Shown: piece after piece, positions 23,122-30,584 of the stretch
Layout: every line of letters starts with the position of its first letter
Numbering within the stretch: position 1 is the stretch's first letter
Source of the DNA: Eubacteriaceae bacterium
GTDB lineage: Bacteria > Bacillota > Clostridia > Peptostreptococcales > Anaerovoracaceae
Assembly (NCBI GenBank): GCA_022652985.1
Contig: JALCRY010000024.1
Coordinates: forward strand, 1-35,011
DNA length: 35,011 bases
Direction: 5' to 3'
Notes under the pieces: generated by a model
Told to the model about the DNA's origin: nothing
Databases searched by the model: none
The model's input: only the letters and a program-made list of their open reading frames with translations
Made by a program: the position numbers and the translations under genes

Positions 23122-24492
23122 ATGAAAGCAAGGGCATTCATAGCTATTACGGCATGTAAATTAACACACTGGCTGCTGAGAGTCATGGGAAGAGGTGCGA
23201 CGCAGCTTCCGGGACGAGTTGCCAATAAAATATATCCTGACCTTCTCGGGTATCTGGCCAGAGATGTCAGGACAATAATCGTCACCGGAACGAACGGCAA
23301 GACGACGACTTCCAGGATTCTGGAAGAAACGCTGCGGGAAGCCGGGATCTCGTTCTTTGAGAATAAGTCCGGGGCAAACCTGCTCAACGGTATTACTGCA
23401 ATATTCATCGAAAACTGTTCCGCGACCGGAAGACCGAAAAAAAAGACGGCGCTGATAGAAAGTGATGAAGCGGCGTTTAAGAAGGTCGGCAAATATACTG
23501 ATCCTGAACTCGTGCTCGTTACAAATGTGTTCAGAGACCAGCTGGACCGTTACGGTGAGGTAACACATACTCTGAACAATATAAAGATAGGTATTCAAAA
23601 TTCGCCGCATGCGGTGGTATGTCTCAATGCGGATTGTTCGCTGACGGCAAGTCTCCGGGATGAAATCGGCAATAAGGTCATCTTCTACGGCGTAAACGAG
23701 CCTATCTATAAGCACCGGGTAAGGGAAGAATCAGATGCGCCTTACTGCATACGCTGCAAGCATGAATACGAATACGAATACATCACATACGGACATCTCG
23801 GTAAATATCATTGTCCGAACTGCGGATATTCCAGACCCGATCCAGAGGTGGCAGTATCGCGTGTTTTCATCAGCGATGCAGATCACAGCGAAATAGAGAT
23901 CGAGGCCGCAGGAGAGAAATTCAAGGCTCTGATCAATCTGCCCGGCGGATACAATATTTATAACGGTATTTCGGCAGTTGCTGTTGCCTATGCTCTCGGC
24001 CTGGATGTCAGGATCGCTGTGGGAGCCCTGTCCAGTTTCGAATGCGGATTCGGGCGGATGGAGAAGTTCATGCTCGGAGATGCGGCGGCCAGAATGATAC
24101 TGATCAAGAATCCTGCAGGCTGCAATCAGGTGCTGAATTTCCTTTCCAATATTTCCGAGGAATCGATATTCGTGGTCTGCCTGAACGACAATTATGCGGA
24201 CGGAAGAGATATCTCCTGGATCTGGGATGTTGATTTCGAGGTCCTGGCGGGACTGCAGGACAGATTGTCCCTGATTTACTTATCGGGAATAAGGGCTGAT
24301 GAGATCGCGATGAGATTCAAATACGCGGGTATAGATCCTGCGAAAATCAAGGTCCAGAAGGATTACGGCAAGCTTGTGGATGCAATTTCCAGTCAGAAAA
24401 AAGCGGTTTACATAATGCCGACTTATACTGCTATGATGGATCTGAGAGCGCTTATCAGCAAACGGTTCGGCTACAAGAATTTCTGGGAGTAA
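23122..24492 (+). CDS. murT: Lipid II isoglutaminyl synthase, MurT subunit
   Basis: A 456-residue Mur-ligase-like ATPase that activates the alpha-carboxyl of D-glutamate in lipid II so that GatD can supply ammonia, giving D-isoglutamine. The P-loop G56-TNG-K60-TTT is followed by the Mur central domain, into which a zinc ribbon is inserted (C209-x2-C212 and C231-x2-C234), the hallmark of MurT. The C-terminal domain carries NYADGRDISWIWDVDFE, the region holding the catalytic Asp shared with GatD. The start at 23122 is chosen because the ATG at 23080 lies inside prmA and lacks a ribosome site. A small in-phase repeat GAATAC x3 (around 23764) encodes Glu-Tyr repeats between the zinc-ribbon halves. 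gatD follows after 3 bases. Confidence 0.95.
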   Translation: MKARAFIAITACKLTHWLLRVMGRGATQLPGRVANKIYPDLLGYLARDVRTIIVTGTNGKTTTSRILEETLREAGISFFENKSGANLLNGITAIFIENCSATGRPKKKTALIESDEAAFKKVGKYTDPELVLVTNVFRDQLDRYGEVTHTLNNIKIGIQNSPHAVVCLNADCSLTASLRDEIGNKVIFYGVNEPIYKHRVREESDAPYCIRCKHEYEYEYITYGHLGKYHCPNCGYSRPDPEVAVSRVFISDADHSEIEIEAAGEKFKALINLPGGYNIYNGISAVAVAYALGLDVRIAVGALSSFECGFGRMEKFMLGDAAARMILIKNPAGCNQVLNFLSNISEESIFVVCLNDNYADGRDISWIWDVDFEVLAGLQDRLSLIYLSGIRADEIAMRFKYAGIDPAKIKVQKDYGKLVDAISSQKKAVYIMPTYTAMMDLRALISKRFGYKNFWE

Positions 24493-24495
24493 TAT

Positions 24496-25269
24496 ATGAG
24501 TGATTATAGTTTGAATTTATGCCATCTGTATCCGGATGTACTGAATTTGTACGGAGATACCGGCAATATAATATGTCTGAAAAACAGAATGGAGTGGCGC
24601 GGCATACACTGTGAAGTGTCGAACCTTTCGGTCGGCGACGAGCTTCATGCAGGCGATCATGATTTTTTCTTTATCGGCGGCGGACAGGATTTTGAGCAGG
24701 AAGTACTGCTGAAGGATGCCGACGAGAACAAAAAAGATGATATACTCGCAGCCATAGACGATGAAAAAGTGTTCCTGGCAATATGCGGAGGATATCAGAT
24801 ACTGGGAGAGTATTACAAGACATGGGACGGGAAGCAGTATGATTTTCTCGGTGCTCTTGATTTATATACTGTAGGTTCGGAGACAAGGATGATCGGCAAT
24901 TACATGTACACCTGTGACGCTCTGGACGGCGATAAGATCGTGGGCTTTGAAAACCACAGCGGGAAGACGTACCTCGGAGAAAAATGTGTGCCTATCGGCA
25001 AAGTCCTGAACGGATCAGGCAACAACGGCGAAGACGGAACGGAAGGATGTCATTATAAAAATGTATTCGGATGTTATACGCACGGCCCGTGTCTGCCGAA
25101 AAATCCTGCGTTCTGCGATATGCTGATAGAGACAGCGCTGCGCAGAAAATATGGAGACAGCATATCACTGGCGGATTTCCCGGAACTGGATGATACGTTC
25201 GAAAAGAACGCTCATGAATATATGACAGCACGTCTCAGCAAAACAAATGCTGACGACCCAAGCAGATAA
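24496..25269 (+). CDS. gatD: Lipid II isoglutaminyl synthase, glutaminase subunit GatD
   Basis: A 257-residue class I glutamine amidotransferase of the CobB/CobQ-like type. The nucleophile is C97 in LAICGGYQ, the catalytic histidine is H196 in YTHGP, and the N-terminal HLYPDVLNLYGDTGN is typical of GatD. It hydrolyses glutamine and channels ammonia to MurT. Amidation of D-Glu in the stem peptide is needed for efficient crosslinking in many Gram-positive bacteria, so this pair connects functionally to the PBPs in the window. It starts 3 bases after murT ends, so the pair is coupled. Confidence 0.95.
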   Translation: MSDYSLNLCHLYPDVLNLYGDTGNIICLKNRMEWRGIHCEVSNLSVGDELHAGDHDFFFIGGGQDFEQEVLLKDADENKKDDILAAIDDEKVFLAICGGYQILGEYYKTWDGKQYDFLGALDLYTVGSETRMIGNYMYTCDALDGDKIVGFENHSGKTYLGEKCVPIGKVLNGSGNNGEDGTEGCHYKNVFGCYTHGPCLPKNPAFCDMLIETALRRKYGDSISLADFPELDDTFEKNAHEYMTARLSKTNADDPSR

Positions 25270-25284
25270 GGAAAGGAAGGTATT

Positions 25285-25977
25285 ATGATCTATTCGACAG
25301 AAATCGAGAATATGTGTCCTGTAGCTAAGGGCGCGTATCATGGACCGGCCCCTATCCCTGAAGAAGGAAAGTGGGTACAGGCAAAGGAGATCAAGGACAT
25401 CAGCGGACTGACGCACGGCATTGGATGGTGCGCTCCGCAGCAGGGTACATGCAAACTGACACTGAACGTAAAAGAGGGAGTCATAGAAGAAGCTCTCGTG
25501 GAAACGATCGGCTGCAGCGGCATGACTCATTCGGCTGCCATGGCATCTGAAATACTGCCGGGCAAGACTATTCTGGAAGCGCTCAATACGGACCTCGTAT
25601 GCGACGCGATCAATACGGCTATGAGGGAACTGTTTCTGCAGATAGTTTACGGCAGAACACAGACGGCTTTCTCAGAAGGCGGCCTGCCGATAGGTGCAGG
25701 GCTTGACGACCTTGGAAAAGGCCACAGAAGTATGATCGGTACGATGTACGGCACAAAGGCCAAGGGAGCGCGTTATCTGGAACTGACAGAAGGATATGTG
25801 ACCAGGATAGCTCTGGATGAAAACAATTACATTATAGGATATGAGTTTGTAAATATCGGAAAAATGATGGATGCAATAAAAAAAGGAACAGATCCGAAGA
25901 AGGCGCTTGAAGATGCAAGCGGTACATACGGACGTTTCGCTGAAGGCGTCAAAAAGATAGATCCGAGAGAAGAGTAG
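25285..25977 (+). CDS. NifU/IscU-like iron-sulfur scaffold family protein, partner of the GGGtGRT gene
   Basis: A 230-residue protein related to IscU/NifU N-terminal scaffolds. The segment ETIGCSGMTHSAAMASE (C77) resembles the IscU GC-G-AxAS motif, followed by GKTILEALN. Other cysteines are C11, C49, C56 and C106, but the third IscU ligand context (HC near the C-terminus) is not seen; GRTQTAFSEGGLPIGAG occupies that region. It is much longer than IscU (about 130), with a C-terminal extension after residue 145. It is therefore not a canonical scaffold, and cluster assembly is only suggested by the family name. It lies 15 bases after gatD with AAGGAAGG and 16 bases before the GGGtGRT gene, with which it co-occurs in many anaerobes by general knowledge. 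Confidence 0.8.
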   Translation: MIYSTEIENMCPVAKGAYHGPAPIPEEGKWVQAKEIKDISGLTHGIGWCAPQQGTCKLTLNVKEGVIEEALVETIGCSGMTHSAAMASEILPGKTILEALNTDLVCDAINTAMRELFLQIVYGRTQTAFSEGGLPIGAGLDDLGKGHRSMIGTMYGTKAKGARYLELTEGYVTRIALDENNYIIGYEFVNIGKMMDAIKKGTDPKKALEDASGTYGRFAEGVKKIDPREE

Positions 25978-25993
25978 GAAGGGGGCGGAAAAA

Positions 25994-26995
25994 ATGGCAT
26001 TATTCGAAGGATATGAAAGAAGAATAGACAAAGTTAATTCCGTTCTGGCGGAATACGGCATCAGTGATCTTGACGAAGCAAAGAAGATCTGCGAGGATAA
26101 GGGATTTTCACCTTATGATATAGTAAAGGCAGTCCAGCCGATAGCGTTCGAGAACGCGGCGTGGGCTTACACCGTCGGTGCAGCAATTGCAGTAAAAGAA
26201 GGCGCGAAGACCGCTGATGAGGCGGCAGAAAAGATAGGTATCGGCCTGCAGGCATTCTGTATTCCGGGTTCGGTGGCAGAGGACCGTAAGGTAGGACTCG
26301 GACATGGAAATCTCGGAGCAATGCTCCTCAGAGATGAGACGAAGTGCTTTGCCTTCCTGGCAGGACACGAAAGTTTTGCAGCGGCAGAAGGAGCCATAGG
26401 CATAGTACAGAACGCTAATAAGGCGCGCAAAGAGCCGCTCAGAGTTATATTGAACGGACTCGGCAAAGATGCTGCTCAGATAATATCCAGGATCAATGGT
26501 TTTACCTATGTACAGACGCAGTTCGACTATGCGACGGGAGAACTTAGGGAAGTACAGAGGATAGCGTATTCAGACGGAGAGAGGGCCAAAGTCAACTGCT
26601 ACGGCGCTGATGATGTACGTGAAGGCGTTGCTATCATGCATCACGAGGGAGTGGACGTCTCTATCACGGGCAATTCGACAAATCCGACAAGATTCCAGCA
26701 TCCTGTTGCGGGAACATATAAGAAAGAATGCATAGAGCAGGGAAAGAAATATTTCTCTGTTGCATCCGGAGGAGGCACAGGAAGAACGCTGCATCCTGAC
26801 AACATGGCGGCGGGACCTGCTTCATACGGTATGACGGATACACTCGGAAGAATGCATTCGGACGCGCAGTTCGCAGGAAGCTCTTCGGTTCCGGCACATG
26901 TTGATATGATGGGATTCATCGGCATGGGCAATAATCCTATGGTTGGAGCAACCGTTGCGGTAGCTGTGGCGGTCGAGGAAGCAATGAATAAATAG
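25994..26995 (+). CDS. GGGtGRT family protein, function unknown
   Basis: A 333-residue protein named for its motif GGGTGRT, here at 259-265, followed by LHPDNMAAGPASYGMTD. Other strongly patterned stretches are GLGHGNLGAMLLRDET, AGHESFAAAEGAIGI and SITGNSTNPTRFQHPVAGTYKKE. The many Gly, His and Asn residues in motif blocks look like an enzyme active site, but no reaction is established. No signal peptide is seen; the C-terminal NNPMVGATVAVAVAVEEAMNK is mildly hydrophobic. It ends the prmA-murT-gatD operon and is paired with the NifU-like gene, suggesting a joint, possibly Fe-S-dependent, function. Alternative ideas are not supported by what can be seen. Confidence 0.88.
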   Translation: MALFEGYERRIDKVNSVLAEYGISDLDEAKKICEDKGFSPYDIVKAVQPIAFENAAWAYTVGAAIAVKEGAKTADEAAEKIGIGLQAFCIPGSVAEDRKVGLGHGNLGAMLLRDETKCFAFLAGHESFAAAEGAIGIVQNANKARKEPLRVILNGLGKDAAQIISRINGFTYVQTQFDYATGELREVQRIAYSDGERAKVNCYGADDVREGVAIMHHEGVDVSITGNSTNPTRFQHPVAGTYKKECIEQGKKYFSVASGGGTGRTLHPDNMAAGPASYGMTDTLGRMHSDAQFAGSSSVPAHVDMMGFIGMGNNPMVGATVAVAVAVEEAMNK

Positions 26996-27006
26996 CTTAA
27001 AAAATC

Positions 27007-27020
27007 GTTGAAATTTCAAC
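27007..27020. repeat. 14-base perfect palindrome between convergent genes
   Basis: GTTGAAATTTCAAC is a perfect palindrome 11 bases after the GGGtGRT stop codon and 9 bases before the bidirectional terminator. As RNA it would be a poor hairpin (no loop), so a protein-binding site or chance are both possible. Confidence 0.5.
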
Positions 27021-27071
27021 ATAAAAAATACGGAGAATTCATCAGGCAGATGTGTTCTCCGTTTTTATTTT
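27021..27071. terminator. Bidirectional terminator between the GGGtGRT gene and maf
   Basis: ACGGAGAA (27030-27037) pairs with TTCTCCGT (27055-27062). On the plus strand it is followed by TTTTATTTT; on the minus strand by ATTTTTTAT. It serves both convergent operons. Confidence 0.88.
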
Positions 27072-27665
27072 CTAAGGCATTATTTCAGTTATTTTACAGT
27101 ACTTTTCCCAGGGGAAACCGATAACATTGAGCTCAGATCCGCGGACATCGACGGCATATTTTCCGAAGGTCTCCTGGATAGCGTATGCTCCCGCCTTGTC
27201 GTAAGCTTCAGGTGTTTTCAGATAATCACGGATCTCTTCCTCAGGATAATCACAAAAGGTGACGTAAGTTATATCATAGAAACATCTCTTTATATGCTTT
27301 TCCGGGCAGATGAGGCATACTCCGGTGATGACCTGATGCGTTCTTCCGCGCAGAGACATCAGCATCCGGAAAGCATCATTCTCATCCTGCGGCTTTCCCA
27401 TAATTTCGCCGTCAGCGCCGGGCGCCGAAGGCGGATCGTAAACGACTGTGTCCGCCGCAACCACAGTCGTGCTGTCCGGAACAGTTTTCGATACATCAAA
27501 AGCTTTTTTCAGGGAAAGATACATAGTCGTATCATACGGATCCATTGTAAAAGGGAGTGTTTCATCTATCCCCGACGGGATAACTTCCGGGAAGACGCCG
27601 TGGTCCCGGAATATTTCTATTCTGCGCGGTGAAGCGCTTGCCAGTATTATTCTGCTTTCAGTCAT
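27072..27665 (-). CDS. maf: Maf family nucleoside triphosphate pyrophosphatase
   Basis: A 197-residue protein of the Maf/HAM1 house-cleaning family, which hydrolyses dTTP/UTP or modified nucleotides to monophosphates and is linked to septum control in Bacillus. The N-terminal IILASASPRRIEIF is diagnostic, followed by VVAADTVVY, MGKPQDENDAFRMLMSLRGRTHQVITG and the C-terminal DKAGAYAIQETFGKY and VIGFPWE. ILASxSPRR places the substrate loop; whether it prefers dTTP/UTP or m7GTP is not settled. The start at 27665 is preferred over 27680 because GGAGG lies between them. It is 11 bases downstream of the PBP1 stop and likely co-transcribed with it. Confidence 0.95.
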   Translation of the reverse strand: MTESRIILASASPRRIEIFRDHGVFPEVIPSGIDETLPFTMDPYDTTMYLSLKKAFDVSKTVPDSTTVVAADTVVYDPPSAPGADGEIMGKPQDENDAFRMLMSLRGRTHQVITGVCLICPEKHIKRCFYDITYVTFCDYPEEEIRDYLKTPEAYDKAGAYAIQETFGKYAVDVRGSELNVIGFPWEKYCKITEIMP

Positions 27666-27676
27666 TGTTCCTCCGG

Positions 27677-30445
27677 TCATTGCGGGGCATTGTTATTGTC
27701 AGTATTATTGCCGTTATCAGTATTGGTGTTATTATCGGCAGCTGCGTTATTATCAGTGGCTGCATTATCATTTTTCTTGTCTGTGTTCTCTTTCTTGCTG
27801 TTGTTCTGACTGCTGCCTGCGTTTCCGGAAGATCCGGTATAGGTGCCGTCGGCGTAATACTCGCCGCCTGCGTATGTCACAGTCTGAGGCTGTGATTCAA
27901 AAGAGCCGCTCAGACCTGCAGTGGCCCGCGTCATTATCAGGCTCCAGAGTCTGGCCGCAGCTGAGGAACCTTCGGAAAGTTCGATATTGACATCGTTGCC
28001 GATCCACAGTGCTGCGGAATATTGAGGCGTGAAGCCGCAGAACCAGGCGTCGTAATTATCCGTGGTCGTCCCGGTCTTTCCGGCTGTGGTCTGTCCCGCG
28101 ACCTGAGCCGCGCGGGCGATCCCGCTGGTGACAGTAGTTCTCAGGATGTCGCTCATAATGAAGGCGACACTCGCATCAATTACTTTGGTTTCAGCCGGCG
28201 AGGAGCGCAGTATCACTTTCCCGCTGACATCTTTGATTTTTGTATAGGCGGAATATTCGATATGCGTGCCTCTGTTCTGGAAAGTCTGGTAGGCAGACGC
28301 CATTTCGAGAGGGGATATTCCTTTGGCCATTCCTCCCAGAGCCAGCGCCGATGCATTCATATCATTTGATGATGAGCTGCCTGTTACAAGAGATGTAACG
28401 CCGAATTTTTTCAGCTGGTCGACTATATAATCAGATCCGACCTGCTGCCAGATCCTCACTGAACATACGTTGATCGACTGCTCGACTGCTGTTCTGAGCG
28501 TTACTTCCCCGCGGTATCCGTTATACCAGTTTTTCGGCCAGACCTTGCCGTTTATCGTCAGAGGCGCATCGTTGATCACGCTGGAGGCAGTCCAGTAATC
28601 ACCGTAGAGCGAAGTGTTCTGATTGCTCGAATACTCGGTGAAATCCATAGCCTGGCCTTTTTTACCTGCATCCGCGCCCTGCTGGAGCGCTGAACTGTAT
28701 ATGGCGAGCGGCTTGATAGAAGAGCCCGGCTGTCTGGTGCTGAGTGCGCGGTTATACAGAAGCGATTCGCTGGAGCCGCGTCCGCCGACCATAGCTTTGA
28801 CGGCACCGGTATCGTTGTCGATAATAACCATTGCAGCCTGCGGCTGACGGACTTTCTGGCCGACAGTGTACCCGCTTCTGGTAATGATATATCCGCTTCC
28901 GGTTTTTTTGAAATAGTTCGGATAATCATAGAAGAACGAACGCGATATCACGACATTGCCGTCGCCGTCCAGCGATTTATACTTGGCCGGCACATTAAGC
29001 TTTCCGCCGTCGATCGTATAGAGAGCACCGTTTATAGTTGTATACATATTTTTGAAAGAAACAGCATAATCCGTATTTCCGTCAGAATCTGATGTTTTAG
29101 TAATGACAAGCCGCCTGCCTTTTTTTATCGTCAGGTTTCCGGCAGAATCCAGCGAATACTCACTGCTGTGCAGGTGGAATCGGCCGCGTCCGTCCAGGTA
29201 ATTGCTGTATTTATAAAGCAGGATACTTCCTGAATCACTCAGGATATTTCCGCTGCTGTCATAGTCGATGTTGGCGGTGCTCGGGAAATTAGAGCTGTCT
29301 CTGAAAGCCGATTCAATGGCTCTCTGCGCTTTACGGTTCAGAGAAGTATAAATTTTGAGGCCGCCTGTATATATGAGCGTAGTCGCCGAATCCTTGGAAT
29401 AACCGTCGGCAATCAGATCTTTCTTGACCTGATCGATGACAAAATCCGTGAAATAACTGGAATATGAATCTGTTTTACCGGCGCTTAGATCAATATGGCT
29501 CCGCAGGTTTTCGTTTTTCGCGCTGTCTAGTTCTGACTGCGAGATAAATCCGTACTTATACATATTTTCAAGAGTAATATTTCTTCTTTTCTGAGATGCG
29601 TCACCGTTGTATATCAGAGTGTAAGAGGATCCCTGACTCAAAATATCGCCGGAAGACACCTTGACTGTTCCTTTTTCAATATCTGAATTGCTGATGGTTT
29701 TCACCAGGGCAAAATTGTCCGGGGAATTCGGTATCGATGCCAGCGCAGCGCATTCCGCCAGGTCAAGATCACTGACGTCCTTGTTGAAATATGCCTTGGC
29801 CGCCGTCTGTACGCCGTAGCAGCCATAGCCGTAATAAATAGTATTGAGATAAGCTTCAATGATCTCTTTCTTGGACATGTTCTTTTCCAGCAGGACAGTA
29901 TAATAAGCTTCGGAGATCTTTCTGGACAGCGTACGCTCGCTCTTGGTAGAAGCGAGATAAACATTTCTGGCCAGCTGCTGAGTGATGGTAGATGTTCCGC
30001 CGATGCCGGAGCCGCTTCTGAGCGAATCGATCACGGCGCCGCCCATACGGATAAAATTGAATCCGTGATGAGTCCAGAAGGTCTTATCTTCGATGGCCAC
30101 AGCGGCATCGACGAGATCCGCCGGCATTTCCGTATATTTGACATTCTGCCTGTTTCCGCCGTCGACATATACAGTATCGAAAGCACGGCCTTTATCATCA
30201 TAGATAATAGAAGATTCCGAAATGTAGGAATAAATTTTCGAGGTGTCGATGCGTTCACAGCTCTGAATCACAGTGAACGAATAAAAAACTCCAAAAAGCA
30301 GCAGCACACCGAGCGAGAAAAAAATGATCCTGCGGATCTGCCTCCTGCCGGCCTGCGGTTTTTTCTTGGCAGTCCTCGTGTTTCTGCGCACTGCCGGGCT
30401 TCTGTCCGCACCGGAAGATGCTTTAGTCGTGTGGGTCCTTGGCAT
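27677..30445 (-). CDS. Bifunctional class A penicillin-binding protein (PBP1A type)
   Basis: A 922-residue peptidoglycan glycosyltransferase/transpeptidase. A basic cytosolic tail of about 38 residues and one transmembrane helix (40-60) precede the GT51 domain with the catalytic glutamate E119 in AIEDKTFWTHHGF and the GGTSTITQQLARN motif. The transpeptidase domain has S575-S-I-K578, S657-I-N659 and K790-T-G792. About 130 residues between the two domains (roughly 385-515) form a polar insert with DSSGN/DSDGN-type repeats. The last 55 residues are a Ser/Asn/Asp/Thr-rich, disordered tail, commonly seen at the end of Firmicutes PBP1A. It runs in its own minus-strand unit with maf downstream; GAGG precedes the start. 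Confidence 0.95.
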   Translation of the reverse strand: MPRTHTTKASSGADRSPAVRRNTRTAKKKPQAGRRQIRRIIFFSLGVLLLFGVFYSFTVIQSCERIDTSKIYSYISESSIIYDDKGRAFDTVYVDGGNRQNVKYTEMPADLVDAAVAIEDKTFWTHHGFNFIRMGGAVIDSLRSGSGIGGTSTITQQLARNVYLASTKSERTLSRKISEAYYTVLLEKNMSKKEIIEAYLNTIYYGYGCYGVQTAAKAYFNKDVSDLDLAECAALASIPNSPDNFALVKTISNSDIEKGTVKVSSGDILSQGSSYTLIYNGDASQKRRNITLENMYKYGFISQSELDSAKNENLRSHIDLSAGKTDSYSSYFTDFVIDQVKKDLIADGYSKDSATTLIYTGGLKIYTSLNRKAQRAIESAFRDSSNFPSTANIDYDSSGNILSDSGSILLYKYSNYLDGRGRFHLHSSEYSLDSAGNLTIKKGRRLVITKTSDSDGNTDYAVSFKNMYTTINGALYTIDGGKLNVPAKYKSLDGDGNVVISRSFFYDYPNYFKKTGSGYIITRSGYTVGQKVRQPQAAMVIIDNDTGAVKAMVGGRGSSESLLYNRALSTRQPGSSIKPLAIYSSALQQGADAGKKGQAMDFTEYSSNQNTSLYGDYWTASSVINDAPLTINGKVWPKNWYNGYRGEVTLRTAVEQSINVCSVRIWQQVGSDYIVDQLKKFGVTSLVTGSSSSNDMNASALALGGMAKGISPLEMASAYQTFQNRGTHIEYSAYTKIKDVSGKVILRSSPAETKVIDASVAFIMSDILRTTVTSGIARAAQVAGQTTAGKTGTTTDNYDAWFCGFTPQYSAALWIGNDVNIELSEGSSAAARLWSLIMTRATAGLSGSFESQPQTVTYAGGEYYADGTYTGSSGNAGSSQNNSKKENTDKKNDNAATDNNAAADNNTNTDNGNNTDNNNAPQ
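27684..27785. repeat. Asn/Asp codon low-complexity tract at the end of the class A PBP gene
   Basis: On the minus strand this region is a run of degenerate repeats built from AAT/AAC and GAT/GAC codons, with Thr and Ala codons interspersed, giving DNN, TDN and AADNN units. Such tracts easily gain or lose units by slippage. Confidence 0.75.
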
Positions 30446-30481
30446 ATTAGTATCCTCACAATAAGAACAAACTTATACTTC

Positions 30482-30487
30482 ATTATA
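30482..30487 (-). promoter_or_regulatory. Extended -10 promoter of the class A PBP gene
   Basis: On the minus strand TGT precedes a perfect TATAAT (30487-30482), 37 bases before the PBP start codon. No good -35 was found at 17-18 bases, so the TGn extension probably carries the promoter. Confidence 0.6.
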
Positions 30488-30584
30488 ACATATGTACGTG
30501 ATAAATATAACTCACACATACTTGTAAAAATATGGAAATAATGATATGATGATTTCATTCGGACCGCCGGCAGGGGAGGATACT

